Shown: positions 33,063-43,287, counted from the stretch's first letter. The stretch is 64,000 nt of DNA from Cytophagales bacterium (GCA_030446715.1 JAUJMU010000004.1:294931-358930); one strand, 5' to 3'. The notes: a model not told the origin generated them from the letters alone. Translations and numbers: made by a program.

Positions 33063-34193
33063 ATGGTCACCGCCACCCAAGTCTCAACTGCATGGTACAC
33101 CGTCCGGAACATTGATACCGTGGATACACCGGCACTGCTCATCTACCGCGACCGGGTACTGGAGAATATCCGGATGCTCAAAAGCATGGCAGAGGGTGAC
33201 GTAAACTCGCTGCGGCCGCACGTAAAAACGCACAAAATGGCGGAGGTTGCCGGATTGATGCTGGCAGAAGGCATCCGTAAATTCAAGTGCGCCACCATAG
33301 CTGAGGCCGAAATGCTGGCTTCGGCGGGGGCTCCCGATGTACTGCTGGCCTATCAGCCGGGTGGTCCAAAGATACAGCGCCTGCTCCGGCTGGTGCAACA
33401 TTACCCCCAAACCCGCTTTTCCAGCCTCGTTGACAACCCGGCCACGGCGCAGGCCCTTTCGCACTTGTTTGAAACCGAAGGCGAAAGCGTGGGCATTTAC
33501 CTTGATCTGAATGTTGGCATGAACCGGACCGGAATCGTGCCCGGCCGGGAGGCGCTGGAGTTGTACCTGCTTTGCGCTACGCTGCCGGGCCTCCGGCCGG
33601 TGGGGCTGCACGTGTACGACGGGCATATCCGCGATCCGGACCTGATTCAGCGCAAAGAAAAGTGCGACAAGGCTTTTGAGCCGGTCACGATGCTGGCCCG
33701 TGAAATCGTCAATGCCGGGCAGACGCCCCCGGTGATTGTGGCGGGAGGTTCGCCCACTTTTCCGGTCCATGCCCGCCGGCCCGGCGTGGAGCGCAGTCCC
33801 GGAACGTTTGTGTTCTGGGACTGGACCTATTACACCGGTCTGCCGGAACAGCCCTTCCTTTTTGCTGCCATTCTGGCGGCGCGGGTGATTTCCGTGGTCA
33901 ATTCCGGAACGATCTGCCTGGATCTGGGCCACAAATCCGTTGCCGCCGAAAACCCGCTGCCAAGGGTAAAATTTCTGAATGCGCCCGATGCCCAGCCGAT
34001 TGCCCAGAGTGAAGAGCATCTGGTGGTAAAGGTGCCCGAAACGGCCGGCTACAAGGTTGGGGATGTATTTTACGGCGTGCCGGTACACATCTGCCCTACC
34101 TGCGCCCTCTACGACCGTGTGCAGGTGGTAGACGACAATGAGGTAACCGGTACCTGGAAGGTAGTGGCCCGCGACCGGTTGATCAGCTGCTGA
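33063..34193 (+). CDS. D-threonine aldolase family PLP enzyme
   Basis: A 376-residue alanine racemase-fold (fold type III) PLP enzyme that would cleave D-threonine or similar D-3-hydroxy amino acids to glycine and an aldehyde. The PLP lysine lies in LRPHVKTHKM. IYLDLNVGMNRTG and VAGGSPTFPVH are family motifs. The metal-binding end VPVHICPTCALYDRV carries the His/Cys pair of D-threonine aldolases. The start at 33063 is an ATG, with another methionine-like option not needed. It stands alone between a receiver gene and a broken uspA. Confidence 0.9.
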   Translation: MVTATQVSTAWYTVRNIDTVDTPALLIYRDRVLENIRMLKSMAEGDVNSLRPHVKTHKMAEVAGLMLAEGIRKFKCATIAEAEMLASAGAPDVLLAYQPGGPKIQRLLRLVQHYPQTRFSSLVDNPATAQALSHLFETEGESVGIYLDLNVGMNRTGIVPGREALELYLLCATLPGLRPVGLHVYDGHIRDPDLIQRKEKCDKAFEPVTMLAREIVNAGQTPPVIVAGGSPTFPVHARRPGVERSPGTFVFWDWTYYTGLPEQPFLFAAILAARVISVVNSGTICLDLGHKSVAAENPLPRVKFLNAPDAQPIAQSEEHLVVKVPETAGYKVGDVFYGVPVHICPTCALYDRVQVVDDNEVTGTWKVVARDRLISC

Positions 34194-34329
34194 TGATTGG
34201 CCCGGACGGGAATCTTTTTGGCAAAAACCTTGAAACACCTAATATTGACGCCGGCCTTCCATATTTTCCTGCTTTCAGAATTCTTGCGTCTGTGTTACCC
34301 GGTAGATGGCATCCGGAAATCCCTGTTTT

Positions 34330-34808
34330 ATGAAAACGATTCTGGTTCCTACCGATTTCAGTACCTGTGCCCTGGCCGGCCTCCGGTTCGCGTACCCGCT
34401 TGCCTTTCGTACCGGATCACAGCTGATTCTGATGCATTCACTGGACGTCGTGCCACCGACTTTCATGCATTCTCACCCGATGCATCACTGATGATGGATC
34501 TGGCGCGCCTCTGGAATGCCCGCGTCACGGTGATGCACGTTATGGAAGAAGCTACTGCTGAGAAGCAGACAAAAGCCGAAGAAAACTTCCGGAAACTATT
34601 CAGTCAGTTGCCGTACGACAATCTTTCCTTCCAGCCGGAGAATCATGATGACGTGGAAAAGGGCATTCTGGACTTTGTAAACCGCACGGGAGCGGACATG
34701 CTGGTCATGCAGCACCGCACCCGAAAATGGTGGCAGCAGCTTTTCCGCGACAGCCACACCAAACAAGTGGCCTACCAGGTCCGGATTCCCCTGCTGGCTA
34801 TTCACTGA
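34330..34808 (+). pseudogene. Universal stress protein (UspA), internally deleted/frameshifted
   Basis: From 34330 the first UspA half reads MKTILVPTDFSTCALAGLRF and stops at 34491. From about 34490 a different frame continues with VTVMHVMEEAT and ends with ADMLVMQHRTRKWWQQLFRDSHTKQVAYQVRIPLLAIH* (partly quoted: DSHTKQVAYQVRIPLLAIH), the usual end of a second UspA domain. Bacteroidota UspA proteins are about 280 residues with two domains. Here only ~160 residues are encoded, so there is an internal deletion as well as a frame change. Confidence 0.8.
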
Positions 34809-34892
34809 AAGACCAGATCCGGCACGCTTCATCCCGCCGGAAAAACACCTCTCAGCGTGGTTTGCATCCGCCGGCGTTCTAACTCACTGCCG

Positions 34893-35205
34893 CAGGACTT
34901 TCTCAAAAGAGGGTATTGTTGTAGTGGTCCACGCCTGAACCAGCAGGGGCCAGGCGTGGACACCTGAATCGCTACAGAAGTCAGGATCAGAATTTACAGG
35001 ATTAAAAGATAAACAGGATCTGCTCCCGCAATCCCTTCATCCTGCTCATCCCGCAAATCCTGATTCTGACAAATATCCCCAAGCCTTTCTCAAAGTACCG
35101 CTCGGTTGGCTCCGGGGCAGGTGGTCCAGGCGTGGACGTTTGAACCAGCAGGGGGCGTCCACGTCTGAATCAAGACAGCGATACCCAATTTTTGAGAAAG
35201 TCCTG
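34893..35205. mobile_element. MITE-like non-autonomous element with terminal inverted repeats
   Basis: CAGGACTTTCTCAAAA at 34893-34908 is exactly inverted at 35190-35205, and the similarity continues a few bases inward (GAGGGTAT versus ATTGGGTAT). Inside are two related blocks with GGCGTGGAC and AACCAGCAGGGG (about 34927-34962 and 35130-35175). An inner dyad has GTCAGGATCAGAATTTACAGG facing AATCCTGATTCTGAC (partly quoted). No reading frame is present. No clear target duplication was found. The whole 34809-35307 gap is noncoding. Confidence 0.7.
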
Positions 35206-35307
35206 AAAAAATAAAGCATTTCACGGCCGCCGCAAATCAGGCCCTGCGCAAACCTATTCCGGTTTACCGTAGTAAGTAGTCAATCAAAATTAGGGATAGG
35301 AATCGAC

Positions 35308-36215
35308 ATGGAAGAACAAAGTGCCACCAATTTGATTGCGTCTGCGGCGGGAGCTGTCTTTCTGGGAATCGTCCACCTCTTTGCTTACCGGCTAAAGTCA
35401 CTGATGGAATCCGCAGCAAATGGCTTTCCTTTGCCGGGGGAATTGAGACTTTCCCTCCATTGCGTACATATTTGTGCACTTGCTGCCGGAACGTAGGCAT
35501 GAGAAAACCACTCTCATCTCCAAACAAAGATCAAAAAGCAGCATGCCTTTGTGGAGTTTCATCCCGAAAGTGCAGACCAGTTAACCCGGTATCCGCTTAT
35601 ACCTCACTTAAAGAGTCCCAACCTTTTCTCAGCCTCTGCAGTTTTACGCGCTGTACTACGGAATTGAACGGCACGCCAAGCTCTCCGGGGTGTCAGTTCT
35701 TCACCCCAGCAAGTTCAACTTGTAAATACGGCCTTGACTTGATCCGGGCCAAAGCACCTTGATGAGCATCCTGAAAATACAACCGTATTTTACTTCCACA
35801 TTTTTATGTTCGGGATCTATAATGCACGTTGTGGGTCTTTCTTACACCCTCCGGCAGGAAGAGTGGGGATTAAAAGAACTGCTGACTTTTGTGCTGGCCA
35901 TGACTTTTGTGCTGGCCATTGGCTTTCACTTTATGGTCAATGACATCGGCTTTATTGAGCACTACCGGCATGTTTATATCAAAAGAGGGCGGTGGCTGCT
36001 CGGCTTTACGCCCATGTTTATATCTGCTGGGTTGGGCAACAGGCAGCCTGATCAGACTTGAAGAAGCCCATCTCGGGCTGGTACTGGCTTTCATTGCCGG
36101 CGGCACGATTCTCAACGTGATGAAGGAGGAATTACCGGAGGAGAGAAAAAGCAATTATATTTCTTTTATTGCCGGGGCTGCCGGCTACAGCCTGTTGTTG
36201 CTTTTGCTGTCCTGA
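35308..36215 (+). pseudogene. ZIP-like multi-pass membrane protein, broken in several places
   Basis: Plus-strand pieces in several frames line up as one ~260-residue membrane protein. They are MEEQSATNLIASAAGAVFLG, then WLSFAGGIE, IAYIFVHLLPE, FYALYYGIERHAK, FHFMVNDIGFIEHYRHVY, and LGLVLAFIAGGTILNVMKEELPEE to the end at 36215 (quoted in parts). The HLLPE and NVMKEELPEE motifs recall a ZIP-like permease family found in cyanobacteria and Bacteroidota. There are at least four frame breaks or stops. An exact in-frame 18-bp tandem duplication (35882-35899, 35900-35917) lies in a membrane helix. Confidence 0.65.
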
Positions 36216-36262
36216 CCATTCCGGTAACGGCCGCAAAGAGCTATGTGTGCGCTGTCTTTTTC

Positions 36263-36302
36263 AACACAGAAAGCCGGAAGTTTTCTCCCGGCTTTCTGTG
36301 TT
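36263..36302. repeat. Perfect 15-bp hairpin downstream of rplT
   Basis: AACACAGAAAGCCGG (36263-36277) and its reverse complement (36288-36302) with a 10-nt loop. It follows the rplT stop on the minus strand and probably ends or stabilises the infC-rpmI-rplT transcript, although no good U-tract follows. Confidence 0.7.
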
Positions 36303-36319
36303 GATGGTTTATGATAAAG

Positions 36320-36662
36320 TTAAGCTACCTTCTGAATGATTGCCTTGAAGGCTTCCGGATGGTTGAAGGCCAGATCGGCCAGCACCTTGCGGTTGAGGTC
36401 GATACCAGACTTGGATAGCTTACCCATGAATGCGGAGTAAGGACATGCCGTGTTCGCGTACGGCGGCGTTGATACGCATGATCCAAAGGGAGCGAAACTC
36501 TCTCTTCACCTTGCGGTCGCGGTAGGCATACAGCCAGCCTTTTTCAATGGCGTTTTTGGCTACTGTCCAAACGTTCTTTTTTCTGCCCCAGAAGCCCTTG
36601 GCGTGCTTCAGCATTTTCTTCCGGCGGGCCCGGGCGGCAACAACATTTACTGATCTTGGCAT
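36320..36662 (-). CDS. rplT: 50S ribosomal protein L20 (one-base frameshift)
   Basis: Binds 23S rRNA and is needed early in large-subunit assembly. [18 protein letters not shown] and [20 protein letters not shown] are unmistakable. As written, the frame breaks after REHGMS at about 36440 because of one extra base. The remaining [20 protein letters not shown]...IIQKVA continues in the next frame to the stop at 36320. Corrected length is 114 residues, normal for L20. Because the gene is essential, the indel is most likely a sequence error. It is the last gene of the infC-rpmI-rplT operon. Confidence 0.93.
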
Positions 36663-36769
36663 TACTTTTAGTTTTTTAGTGGTTGGCGGTTCTCAGGGAA
36701 CACTTAGGCGCCAGCAACCGGGTGAAACATGAATCAAACCGAAATACTATTCGATTGGGGAACTGTGCA

Positions 36770-36965
36770 TCAGATGTTCAGCAACTCTCTGACGCGGGGC
36801 ATATCAGCATCCGACACCAGGGTAAACTTGGACAGACGCTTCTTCTGCTTGTGGGTCTTCTTGGTCAGGATGTGGTTGTGGAAAGCATGCTTTCTTTTTC
36901 ACCTTGCCTGTCCCCGTGAGCCGGAAACGCTTCTTTGACCCCGAATTGGTTTTCGCTTTTGGCAT
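36770..36965 (-). CDS. rpmI: 50S ribosomal protein L35 (one-base frameshift)
   Basis: Small 64-65-residue ribosomal protein: [20 protein letters not shown], then in the corrected frame [19 protein letters not shown] and a C-terminus [12 protein letters not shown]. The frame breaks at a poly-T/poly-A run (36895-36899), where one extra A (minus strand) sits in GTGAAAAAGAAAG. It is positioned between infC (29 nt upstream) and rplT (107 nt downstream), as in most bacteria. Probably intact in reality. Confidence 0.92.
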
Positions 36966-36994
36966 TTTTATTTAGCTGATAGTTATTGAAAATT

Positions 36995-37548
36995 TTATTT
37001 GGCTTTTGCCGGCTTGGGCGACAGCATCAGAAACATCCGCTTTCCCTCCAGCTTTGGCATTTCATCTACTTTTGCTACGTCTTCCAGTGCCTGGGCAAAT
37101 TTCAGCAGCAGGATTTCGCCCCGCTCCTTGAAAACAATTGCCCGGCCAACGAAGTGAACGTAGGCTTTCACTTTGGAACCTTCCTTGAGGAAGTTCAGTG
37201 CATGCTTGAGCTTAAATTCAAAATCGTGTTCGTCGGTATTCGGACTGAAGCGGATTTCCTTGACAATGACCTTTTGGGCCTTGGCCTTCATCTCCTTTTG
37301 CTTCTTCTTCTGATCGTATTTAAACTTGGAGTAATCAACAATTTTGCAGACAGGAGGATCGGCACTGGGAGAAATTTCCACCAGATCCAGATTCTGAGCC
37401 CTGGCCATTGCCAATGCCTGTGGCGTTTCGTAAACACCTTGCTCCACGTTTTCACCGACTAACCGACGCGGGGTATACGGATTCTTTCGTTGATACGATA
37501 CGGCTCCTCGACTCTCCCCCGAGGGGCTGGTCTTTGCGGTCTGTTGAT
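36995..37548 (-). CDS. infC: Translation initiation factor IF-3, apparently with an AUC start
   Basis: Binds the 30S subunit and monitors start-codon choice. The C-terminal domain and most of the N-domain are clear from [20 protein letters not shown] and [16 protein letters not shown] to the end [10 protein letters not shown]-terminal residues [20 protein letters not shown] lie in another frame because one base is missing near 37464. In that corrected frame there is no ATG, GTG or TTG upstream of the core. The only sensible start is ATC at 37548-37546, five nt after a full AAGGAGGT. Unusual AUU/AUC/AUA starts are the known basis of infC autoregulation. Corrected length is about 184 residues, normal for IF-3. 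Confidence 0.9.
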
Positions 37549-37552
37549 AGGT

Positions 37553-37560
37553 ACCTCCTT
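37553..37560 (-). promoter_or_regulatory. Strong Shine-Dalgarno before the infC AUC codon
   Basis: AAGGAGGT (minus strand, 37560-37553) lies 4-5 nt before ATC. Shine-Dalgarno sequences are rare in Bacteroidota, so its presence here decides the start and suggests a specific initiation-control mechanism. Confidence 0.75.
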
Positions 37561-37651
37561 ATTTAAGTTAAAGAAATATAGACTAAATACGATTCAGCCT
37601 GCAAATATCCGATTATTTCAAAAATAATAAAAACGGCTACCCGCAAAAAAT

Positions 37652-37691
37652 AGAAAAAAGGGTATACCAGCGGATTATATCCGGTATACCC
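37652..37691 (-). terminator. Intrinsic terminator after thrS
   Basis: GGGTATACC (37660-37668) pairs with GGTATACCC (37683-37691). On the minus strand it is followed by CTTTTTTCTATTTTTT. It lies between the thrS stop (37707) and the infC start region, so infC probably has its own promoter rather than reading through from thrS. Confidence 0.8.
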
Positions 37692-37706
37692 CGTTAAAAG
37701 ACAACT

Positions 37707-39668
37707 TCATTGTACTGCCACCTGACCGGTCAGCATGCCTTCGGCCTCTTCTTTGAACATCCGCACGAATTCGGCCACCGGGAAGCTACCCGCATCGCCT
37801 TGTCCGTGCTTCCGGACGGATACCCTGCCTTCGGCAGCTTCCTTCTCGCCCACGATCAGCATGTAAGGCACCTTCCCTACTTCGGCATCCCGGATCTTGC
37901 GGCCGATCTTTCATCCCGGCCATCCACAAAACCGCGGATGTCCTGCTCCTAGTAGCTGGGTGAATACCCCGGCCGCGTAGTCAGCGTACTTCTCCGAGAT
38001 GGGCAGCACGGCAATCTGATCAGGCGCCAGCCACAGCGGGAAGTTGCCGCCGCAGTGTTCGATCAGGACGGCTACGAAGCGTTCAAGGGATCCAAACGGG
38101 GCGCGGTGAATCATGACGGGCCGGTGACGCGCTCCATCCGAACCCACGTATTCGAGTTCAAAACGCTGCGGCAACTGATAATCTACCTGAATGGTGCCCA
38201 GCTGCCAGCGCCTTCCGAGGGCGTCGCGGACCATGAAATCCAGCTTCGGGCCGTAAAAGGCCGCCTCCCGTACTCGATCACTGTATTCAGCGGCCGTTCG
38301 GCGGCCGCTTCCATGATATCGCGTTCGGCCTTCTCCCACTGGGCCTCGTCGCCGATGTATTTCTGCCGGTCGGTCTGGTGCCGGAGCGAGATCTGCGCAG
38401 TATAGTCACTGAAGCCCAGCGCTTTGAATACGTACAGCACCAGATCAATCACCTTGATGAATTCTTCCTTCACCTGATCAGGACGGCAGAAGATATGAGC
38501 GTCGTCCTGGGTGAAGCCGCGTACCCGGGTGAGGCCATGCAGTTCGCCGCTCTGTTCGTAGCGGTACACGGTGCCAAATTCAGCAAGGCGCAGCGGCAGA
38601 TCGCGGTACGAGCGGGGTTTGGTTTTATAAATCTCGCAGTGGTGCGGGCAGTTCATCGGCTTGAGCATAAACTCCTCATCCTCATCCGGCGTGCGGATGG
38701 GCTGGAAGGAATCAGCGCCGTACTTGTCCCAGTGGCCCGAGGTCACGTACAATTGTTTGCTGCCGATGTGCGGCGTAACGACCGGCTGGTAACCGGCCCG
38801 CACCTGAGCCTTCCGGAGAAAGCTTTCCAGCCGTTCGCGCAGCACGGTTCCCTTGGGCAGCCACAGCGGCAGTCCCATGCCTACCTTTTCCGAAAAGGCA
38901 AACAACTCCATTTCCTTGCCCAGCTTCCGGTGGTCGCGCTTTCTGGCCTCCTCCAGCATGGTCAGGTATTCGGTCAGTTCCTTCTGTTTGGGAAATGTAA
39001 TGGCATAAATGCGGGTCAGCTGCTTGCTGTTGATGTCGCCGAGCCAGTAGGCACCGGCCACGTTGAGCAGTTTAACGGCCTTCACAAACCCGGTGTCGGG
39101 AATGTGCGGTCCGCGGCAAAGGTCCACGAAGCTGCCCTGGGTATAAAACGTAATGGAGCCGTCTTCGAGCCGCTCCAGCAGGTCGAGTTTGTATTGGTCG
39201 CCTTTTGGGTAAAATAGTTCAGCGCATCGGCTTTGCTTACCGGCTTGCGCACGTAAGCATTCTTCTGCCGGGCCAGCTCCAGCATTTTCTCCTCGATCCT
39301 GGCGAAGTCTTCCTGCGAAAACGGCTGTCCGCCAAGGTCCACGTCGTAGTAAAAACCGTTTTCGATGGCTGGTCCGATGCCGAACTTTACGCCGGGATAC
39401 AGCGCCTCCAGGGCTTCAGCCATCAGGTGGGCAGATGAGTGCCAGAATGTAGACTTCCCTTCCGTGTCGTTCCATGTCAGCAGTTGTACGGCGGCATCGG
39501 TGTCAATGGGACGCGTGGCATCCCATACTTCACCGTTTACTTTGGCTGCCAGTACATTGCGGGCCAGCCCTCGCTGATCTGCAGGGCAATATCCATCCCG
39601 CTGCTGCCGCCGGGCACCTGCCTGACACTCCCGTCGGGAAGAGTAATGTTTATCTGTGGTTCACTCAT
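37707..39668 (-). CDS. thrS: Threonyl-tRNA synthetase (five single-base frameshifts as sequenced)
   Basis: Charges tRNA-Thr. Joining frames gives TGS ([18 protein letters not shown]), the editing/SAD domain ([16 protein letters not shown]), the class II core ([14 protein letters not shown], motif 2 [21 protein letters not shown] partly quoted, motif 3 [11 protein letters not shown]), and the anticodon domain ending [16 protein letters not shown]. The start at 39668 and stop at 37707 give about 650 residues, normal length. Single-base losses or gains fall near 39565, 39208, 38267, 37950 and 37910, mostly in homopolymers. An essential single-copy gene cannot tolerate these, so they are most likely sequence errors. 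The TPR gene lies 10 nt upstream. Confidence 0.94.
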
Positions 39669-39678
39669 ACCCGCAAAA

Positions 39679-40824
39679 TTACTCCTTAATCTCTAAAGGT
39701 ATGGTTTCAATGCTGAACAATTGTTTGCGGCGGCGGGCCAGCGAATCAAGGGCACGCCACTCACGTTTCTGATCCTCGCGTTTCTTCAGCAGACCGTATA
39801 CTTCGAGGACTGCCCTGTCGGTACTGTCCTTCTCAAGCGCCTCGGTATAGCGGGCCAGTGCACTGCGGCCGCGGCCGGTTTTGTCGTAGCAGAGATATAA
39901 CCGGTAAGGCACTTCTGGGCCAGCGGCTGCGGTAGTGGAGTAATTTTTCGTACCAGGGCAGCGCAAGGGAGTACTCTTCGCTGCCGAAGTGCAGCCCGGC
40001 CAGCCGGTGCATGGTCACGGGCAGTTCCTGGTTGCTCCGCAGGGCTTCGCGCAGGAAGATTTTGGCGCTGTCGTTTTGCCCGGTCAGCTGGTAGAGTTTT
40101 CCCAGATTCAGGTTCAGGGGCAGGTAAGCGGGGTCAAGGCTGTATCCCTTCAGTCCGTAGATTTTGGCCCGGCCCGTCTGGCGGCTGCCGATGCTGATTT
40201 CGGTCAGGCGGTTGTAGGCTTCCGGTAAACCGGCCGGCGGCGGATGGCTTCATGCAGATACTCAACCGCCCGGGCCGTATCACCGGTGCTGGCGGCCACG
40301 TGGCCTTTCCAGTAATAGAGCTGCGGCTCGGCCGGAGTACGGCGCAGGGCGTCGTCGAGGGAAGCATTGGCTTTTTTGTAGTCTCCGCGCACGGCATACA
40401 GCTGACCAAGCAGCGCCACGAAGCCCGGTGCCTGGCCTTCTTCCAGCTTGAGCGCCTGCTCGGCATCCCGGAAAGCCGAATCAATAAGCCCGCCCTCCAT
40501 CAGCAGCTGGGCCCTGAGGGCATAGTAGCGGCCGTAGCGTTCATTGGTTTCGCGGTGGTCAATGGCCTGGGTGAGGTCCTGAAGGGCCATCTGCTTCTTA
40601 CCCGCCTGCTGGTAAAGCAAAGCCCGGCGGTAGTAGTATTCACTGCGGCGCGGTTCATCGTCAATGGCATCGCTGAGGGCCAGCAGACTGGCTTCCTGAA
40701 TGGCCGGCAGGTTGTCGGGCAGGGGCGGAATTTTCACCTCCCGGTTCTCGGGCGCAGTACAGGCCGGCAGCCACGTCAGGGCCAGGAACAAAACGAACAA
40801 TTTATAATGACTCAGGCTTTTCAC
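39679..40824 (-). CDS. TPR-repeat lipoprotein (two frame breaks)
   Basis: Starts MKSLSHYKLFVLFLALTWLP followed by lipobox LPAC, with the Cys near residue 22. The rest is a series of tetratricopeptide repeats (EYYYRRALLYQQAGKKQMAL, YALRAQLLMEGGLIDSAF, LGQLYAVRGDYKKAN, LYYWKGHVAASTGDTARA, then LNLGKLYQLTGQNDSA and YLCYDKTGRG). The frame changes near 40215 and again near 39930, compensating each other, so the corrected protein is about 380 residues. It is likely an outer- or inner-membrane lipoprotein acting as a scaffold. It is just upstream of thrS on the same strand; the link may be transcriptional only. Confidence 0.8.
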
Positions 40825-41296
40825 GGGTTGAAGAGAAGAAAATGTCGGGAGGGACCGGCGGGCACCAGCCCTTATTCAAATTTGCGCAATCGGGTGCTGA
40901 TTACCAACAATAAGGCCGGTTCTGTTCGCTTGCAGCCCGATGCAGGTTCATGAAAGTTACCTCCGGTAATCTCAGGAATTAAATGGCAAACCTTCCGGTC
41001 CACCCGAACGGAAAACGAAAAAAGGCAGTTACATGTTCGTACTCCTCCGGGGTTGCCCATAATTGCCGGAAAAAAGATTTATGAGAAAAACAACAAATTT
41101 TTTCTCGCTTTCCTGCGAATTAAAAAAGGGGCCAGACTTGCTTCTTTTGGCGAATTAACCTAAATTTAAGAATTGAATACCTCCTTTGCTTATCCGAAAA
41201 ATTATATTTAGACTTTATGGTCTGTCTGACAGTTCTTGGCAATGACCGGGTATTTGTCTTTTTTCGCGGGTAGTTCAGGAACATTTCACAAACATT

Positions 41297-41314
41297 TTGT
41301 TCGCCTGCGAACAA
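41297..41314. promoter_or_regulatory. Dyad TTGTTCGC-CT-GCGAACAA upstream of parE
   Basis: Perfect 8-bp arms with a 2-nt centre, about 60 nt before the parE start. The size and symmetry fit an operator for a dimeric repressor. The rest of the 550-nt gap 40825-41374 shows AT-rich sequence, including TATATTTA near 41204, but no gene. Confidence 0.45.
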
Positions 41315-41374
41315 GTAAGTTCTGAGCCTTCTTTGATGCCCGGCTTTTACAATTCATTCATTCAGATATAAAAA

Positions 41375-43276
41375 ATGGCTGCACCTGTTCATAATTATAC
41401 CGAAGACAGCATCAGGTCCCTCGACTGGCGGGAGCACATCCGCCTGCGGCCCGGCATGTACATCGGCAAGCTGGGCGACGGCTCCTCCCCCGACGATGGC
41501 ATTTACGTGCTGGTCAAAGAGGTGGTCGACAACTCCATAGATGAGCACATGATGGGCTTCGGAACCAGGATTGAGATTACCATCAGCGAGCACCGCGTGG
41601 AAGTGCGCGACTACGGCCGGGGCATTCCGCTGGGCAAGGTGGTCGACTGCGTTTCCAAGATCAACACCGGTGGCAAGTACGACTCAGGCGCGTTTCAGAA
41701 ATCGGTTGGCCTCAACGGCGTGGGTACCAAGGCGGTCAATGCGCTTTCCAGCTACTTCAAGGTACAATCGTTCCGGGATGGCAAGACCCGGATGGCCGAA
41801 TTCAAACAGGGCATCCTGACCAAAGATTCGCCCGAGCAGCCGACCAAAGAGCGAAACGGCACGCTGATGGTGTTTGAGCCGGACGATTCCGTTTTCAAGC
41901 ATTATAAGTTCAATTCGATCTACCTCGAAAAGCAGATCTGGAACTACGCTTATCTGAATTCCGGACTGACCATTGTATTCAACGGGCAGAAATACGTATC
42001 GCAGCACGGCCTCCGCGACCTGCTGGAAAGCAACACGAACGTAGAGGAACTGCGGTACCCGATTATCCATCTGAAAGGCAACGACATTGAAATTGCCCTC
42101 TCCCACGGCAACGCGTACGGCGAGGAATACTATTCCTTCGTGAACGGCCAGTACACCACGCAGGGCGGCACCCACCTTGCGGCTTTCCGCGGATCGGTTG
42201 CCAAGACGGTAGTTGAATTCTTCAAGAAGCGGAAGAAAGACTTTGAAGCCTCCGACATCCGCGCCTCGGTTATCGCTGCCGTTGCCGTGCGGGTGCAGGA
42301 GCCGGTTTTTGAGTCACAGACCAAGACCAAGCTGGGTTCCCTGAACGTGGGTCCGGAGGGTCCCACGATGAACACCTTCGTGAACGACTTTGTCTCCAGG
42401 CATCTGGATAACTTTCTGCACGAGAACCCAAAAATTGCGGAAGCGCTGGAGAAACGGATTCAGCAGTCGGAAAGGGAACGAAAGGAAATTGCCGGCATCA
42501 AAAAGCTGGCCAACGAACGGGCCAAGAAGGCCAGCATGCACAACAAGAAGCTGCGCGACTGCCGCGTGCACCTGACAGATGTGAAAAACGAAAAGCACCA
42601 GGATACTACGCTTTTCATCACCGAGGGTGACTCGGCGAGCGGTTCCATCACCAAGTCCCGGAATGTGGAGCTTCAGGCCGTGTTCAGCCTGCGCGGAAAG
42701 CCGCTGAACTGTTTCGGGCTCACCAAGAAAATAGTGTACGAAAACGAAGAGTTCAACCTGCTGCAACACGCCCTTGACATTGAGGATGGCATTGATAACC
42801 TGCGCTACAACCAGATTGTGATTGCCACCGACGCCGACGTGGACGGGATGCACATCCGCCTGCTCATGCTGACATTCTTCCTGCAGTTTTTCCCGGATCT
42901 GGTGAAGAACGGGCACCTGTTCATTCTCGAAACACCCCTGTTCCGGGTGCGGAACAAGAAGCAGACCAACTACTGCTACACCGACGAAGAGCGGCAGCGG
43001 GCCATTGCCAAACTGGGTCCCAAGCCGGAAATCACCCGGTTTAAGGGTCTGGGTGAAATTTCACCGGACGAATTTGGTAAGTTTATCGGCGAGGACATCC
43101 GGCTGAAGCCGGTGATTCTGCGGAAGGATACTTCTATCCCTATGCTGCTGAGTTACTACATGGGCAAAAACACCCCCGACCGGCAGCGGTTCATTGTAGA
43201 CAACCTGCGGATTGAAAAAGACATTGTGAATGAAGACCTGGTGCCGGTGGAAGAAGCCGAACCTGCCGAAGTGTAG
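41375..43276 (+). CDS. parE: DNA topoisomerase IV subunit B
   Basis: ATPase subunit of the type II topoisomerase that decatenates daughter chromosomes. The GHKL ATPase motifs are [29 protein letters not shown] and [16 protein letters not shown]. The transducer domain follows, then TOPRIM with [11 protein letters not shown] and [12 protein letters not shown], and the conserved FKGLGEISP near the end. Its 633 residues fit ParE, and the extra insertion of GyrB is absent. parC follows 2.5 kb downstream, with Uma2, pheA and a toxin pair between. Starts and frame are intact. Confidence 0.95.
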   Translation: MAAPVHNYTEDSIRSLDWREHIRLRPGMYIGKLGDGSSPDDGIYVLVKEVVDNSIDEHMMGFGTRIEITISEHRVEVRDYGRGIPLGKVVDCVSKINTGGKYDSGAFQKSVGLNGVGTKAVNALSSYFKVQSFRDGKTRMAEFKQGILTKDSPEQPTKERNGTLMVFEPDDSVFKHYKFNSIYLEKQIWNYAYLNSGLTIVFNGQKYVSQHGLRDLLESNTNVEELRYPIIHLKGNDIEIALSHGNAYGEEYYSFVNGQYTTQGGTHLAAFRGSVAKTVVEFFKKRKKDFEASDIRASVIAAVAVRVQEPVFESQTKTKLGSLNVGPEGPTMNTFVNDFVSRHLDNFLHENPKIAEALEKRIQQSERERKEIAGIKKLANERAKKASMHNKKLRDCRVHLTDVKNEKHQDTTLFITEGDSASGSITKSRNVELQAVFSLRGKPLNCFGLTKKIVYENEEFNLLQHALDIEDGIDNLRYNQIVIATDADVDGMHIRLLMLTFFLQFFPDLVKNGHLFILETPLFRVRNKKQTNYCYTDEERQRAIAKLGPKPEITRFKGLGEISPDEFGKFIGEDIRLKPVILRKDTSIPMLLSYYMGKNTPDRQRFIVDNLRIEKDIVNEDLVPVEEAEPAEV

Positions 43277-43287
43277 TTAATATTTAG

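Noticed and set aside
35264-35527. Minus-strand frame with FGDESGF, resembling an IS630-type transposase DE-motif
   Set aside because: The plus strand of the same DNA carries fragments of a ZIP-like membrane protein whose ends and middle line up over 900 nt. The transposase resemblance is limited to one short motif with stops on both sides.
39669-40900. T-box or other leader riboswitch upstream of thrS
   Set aside because: The TPR gene ends 10 nt before the thrS start, leaving no room for a leader, and no T-box-like sequence was seen.
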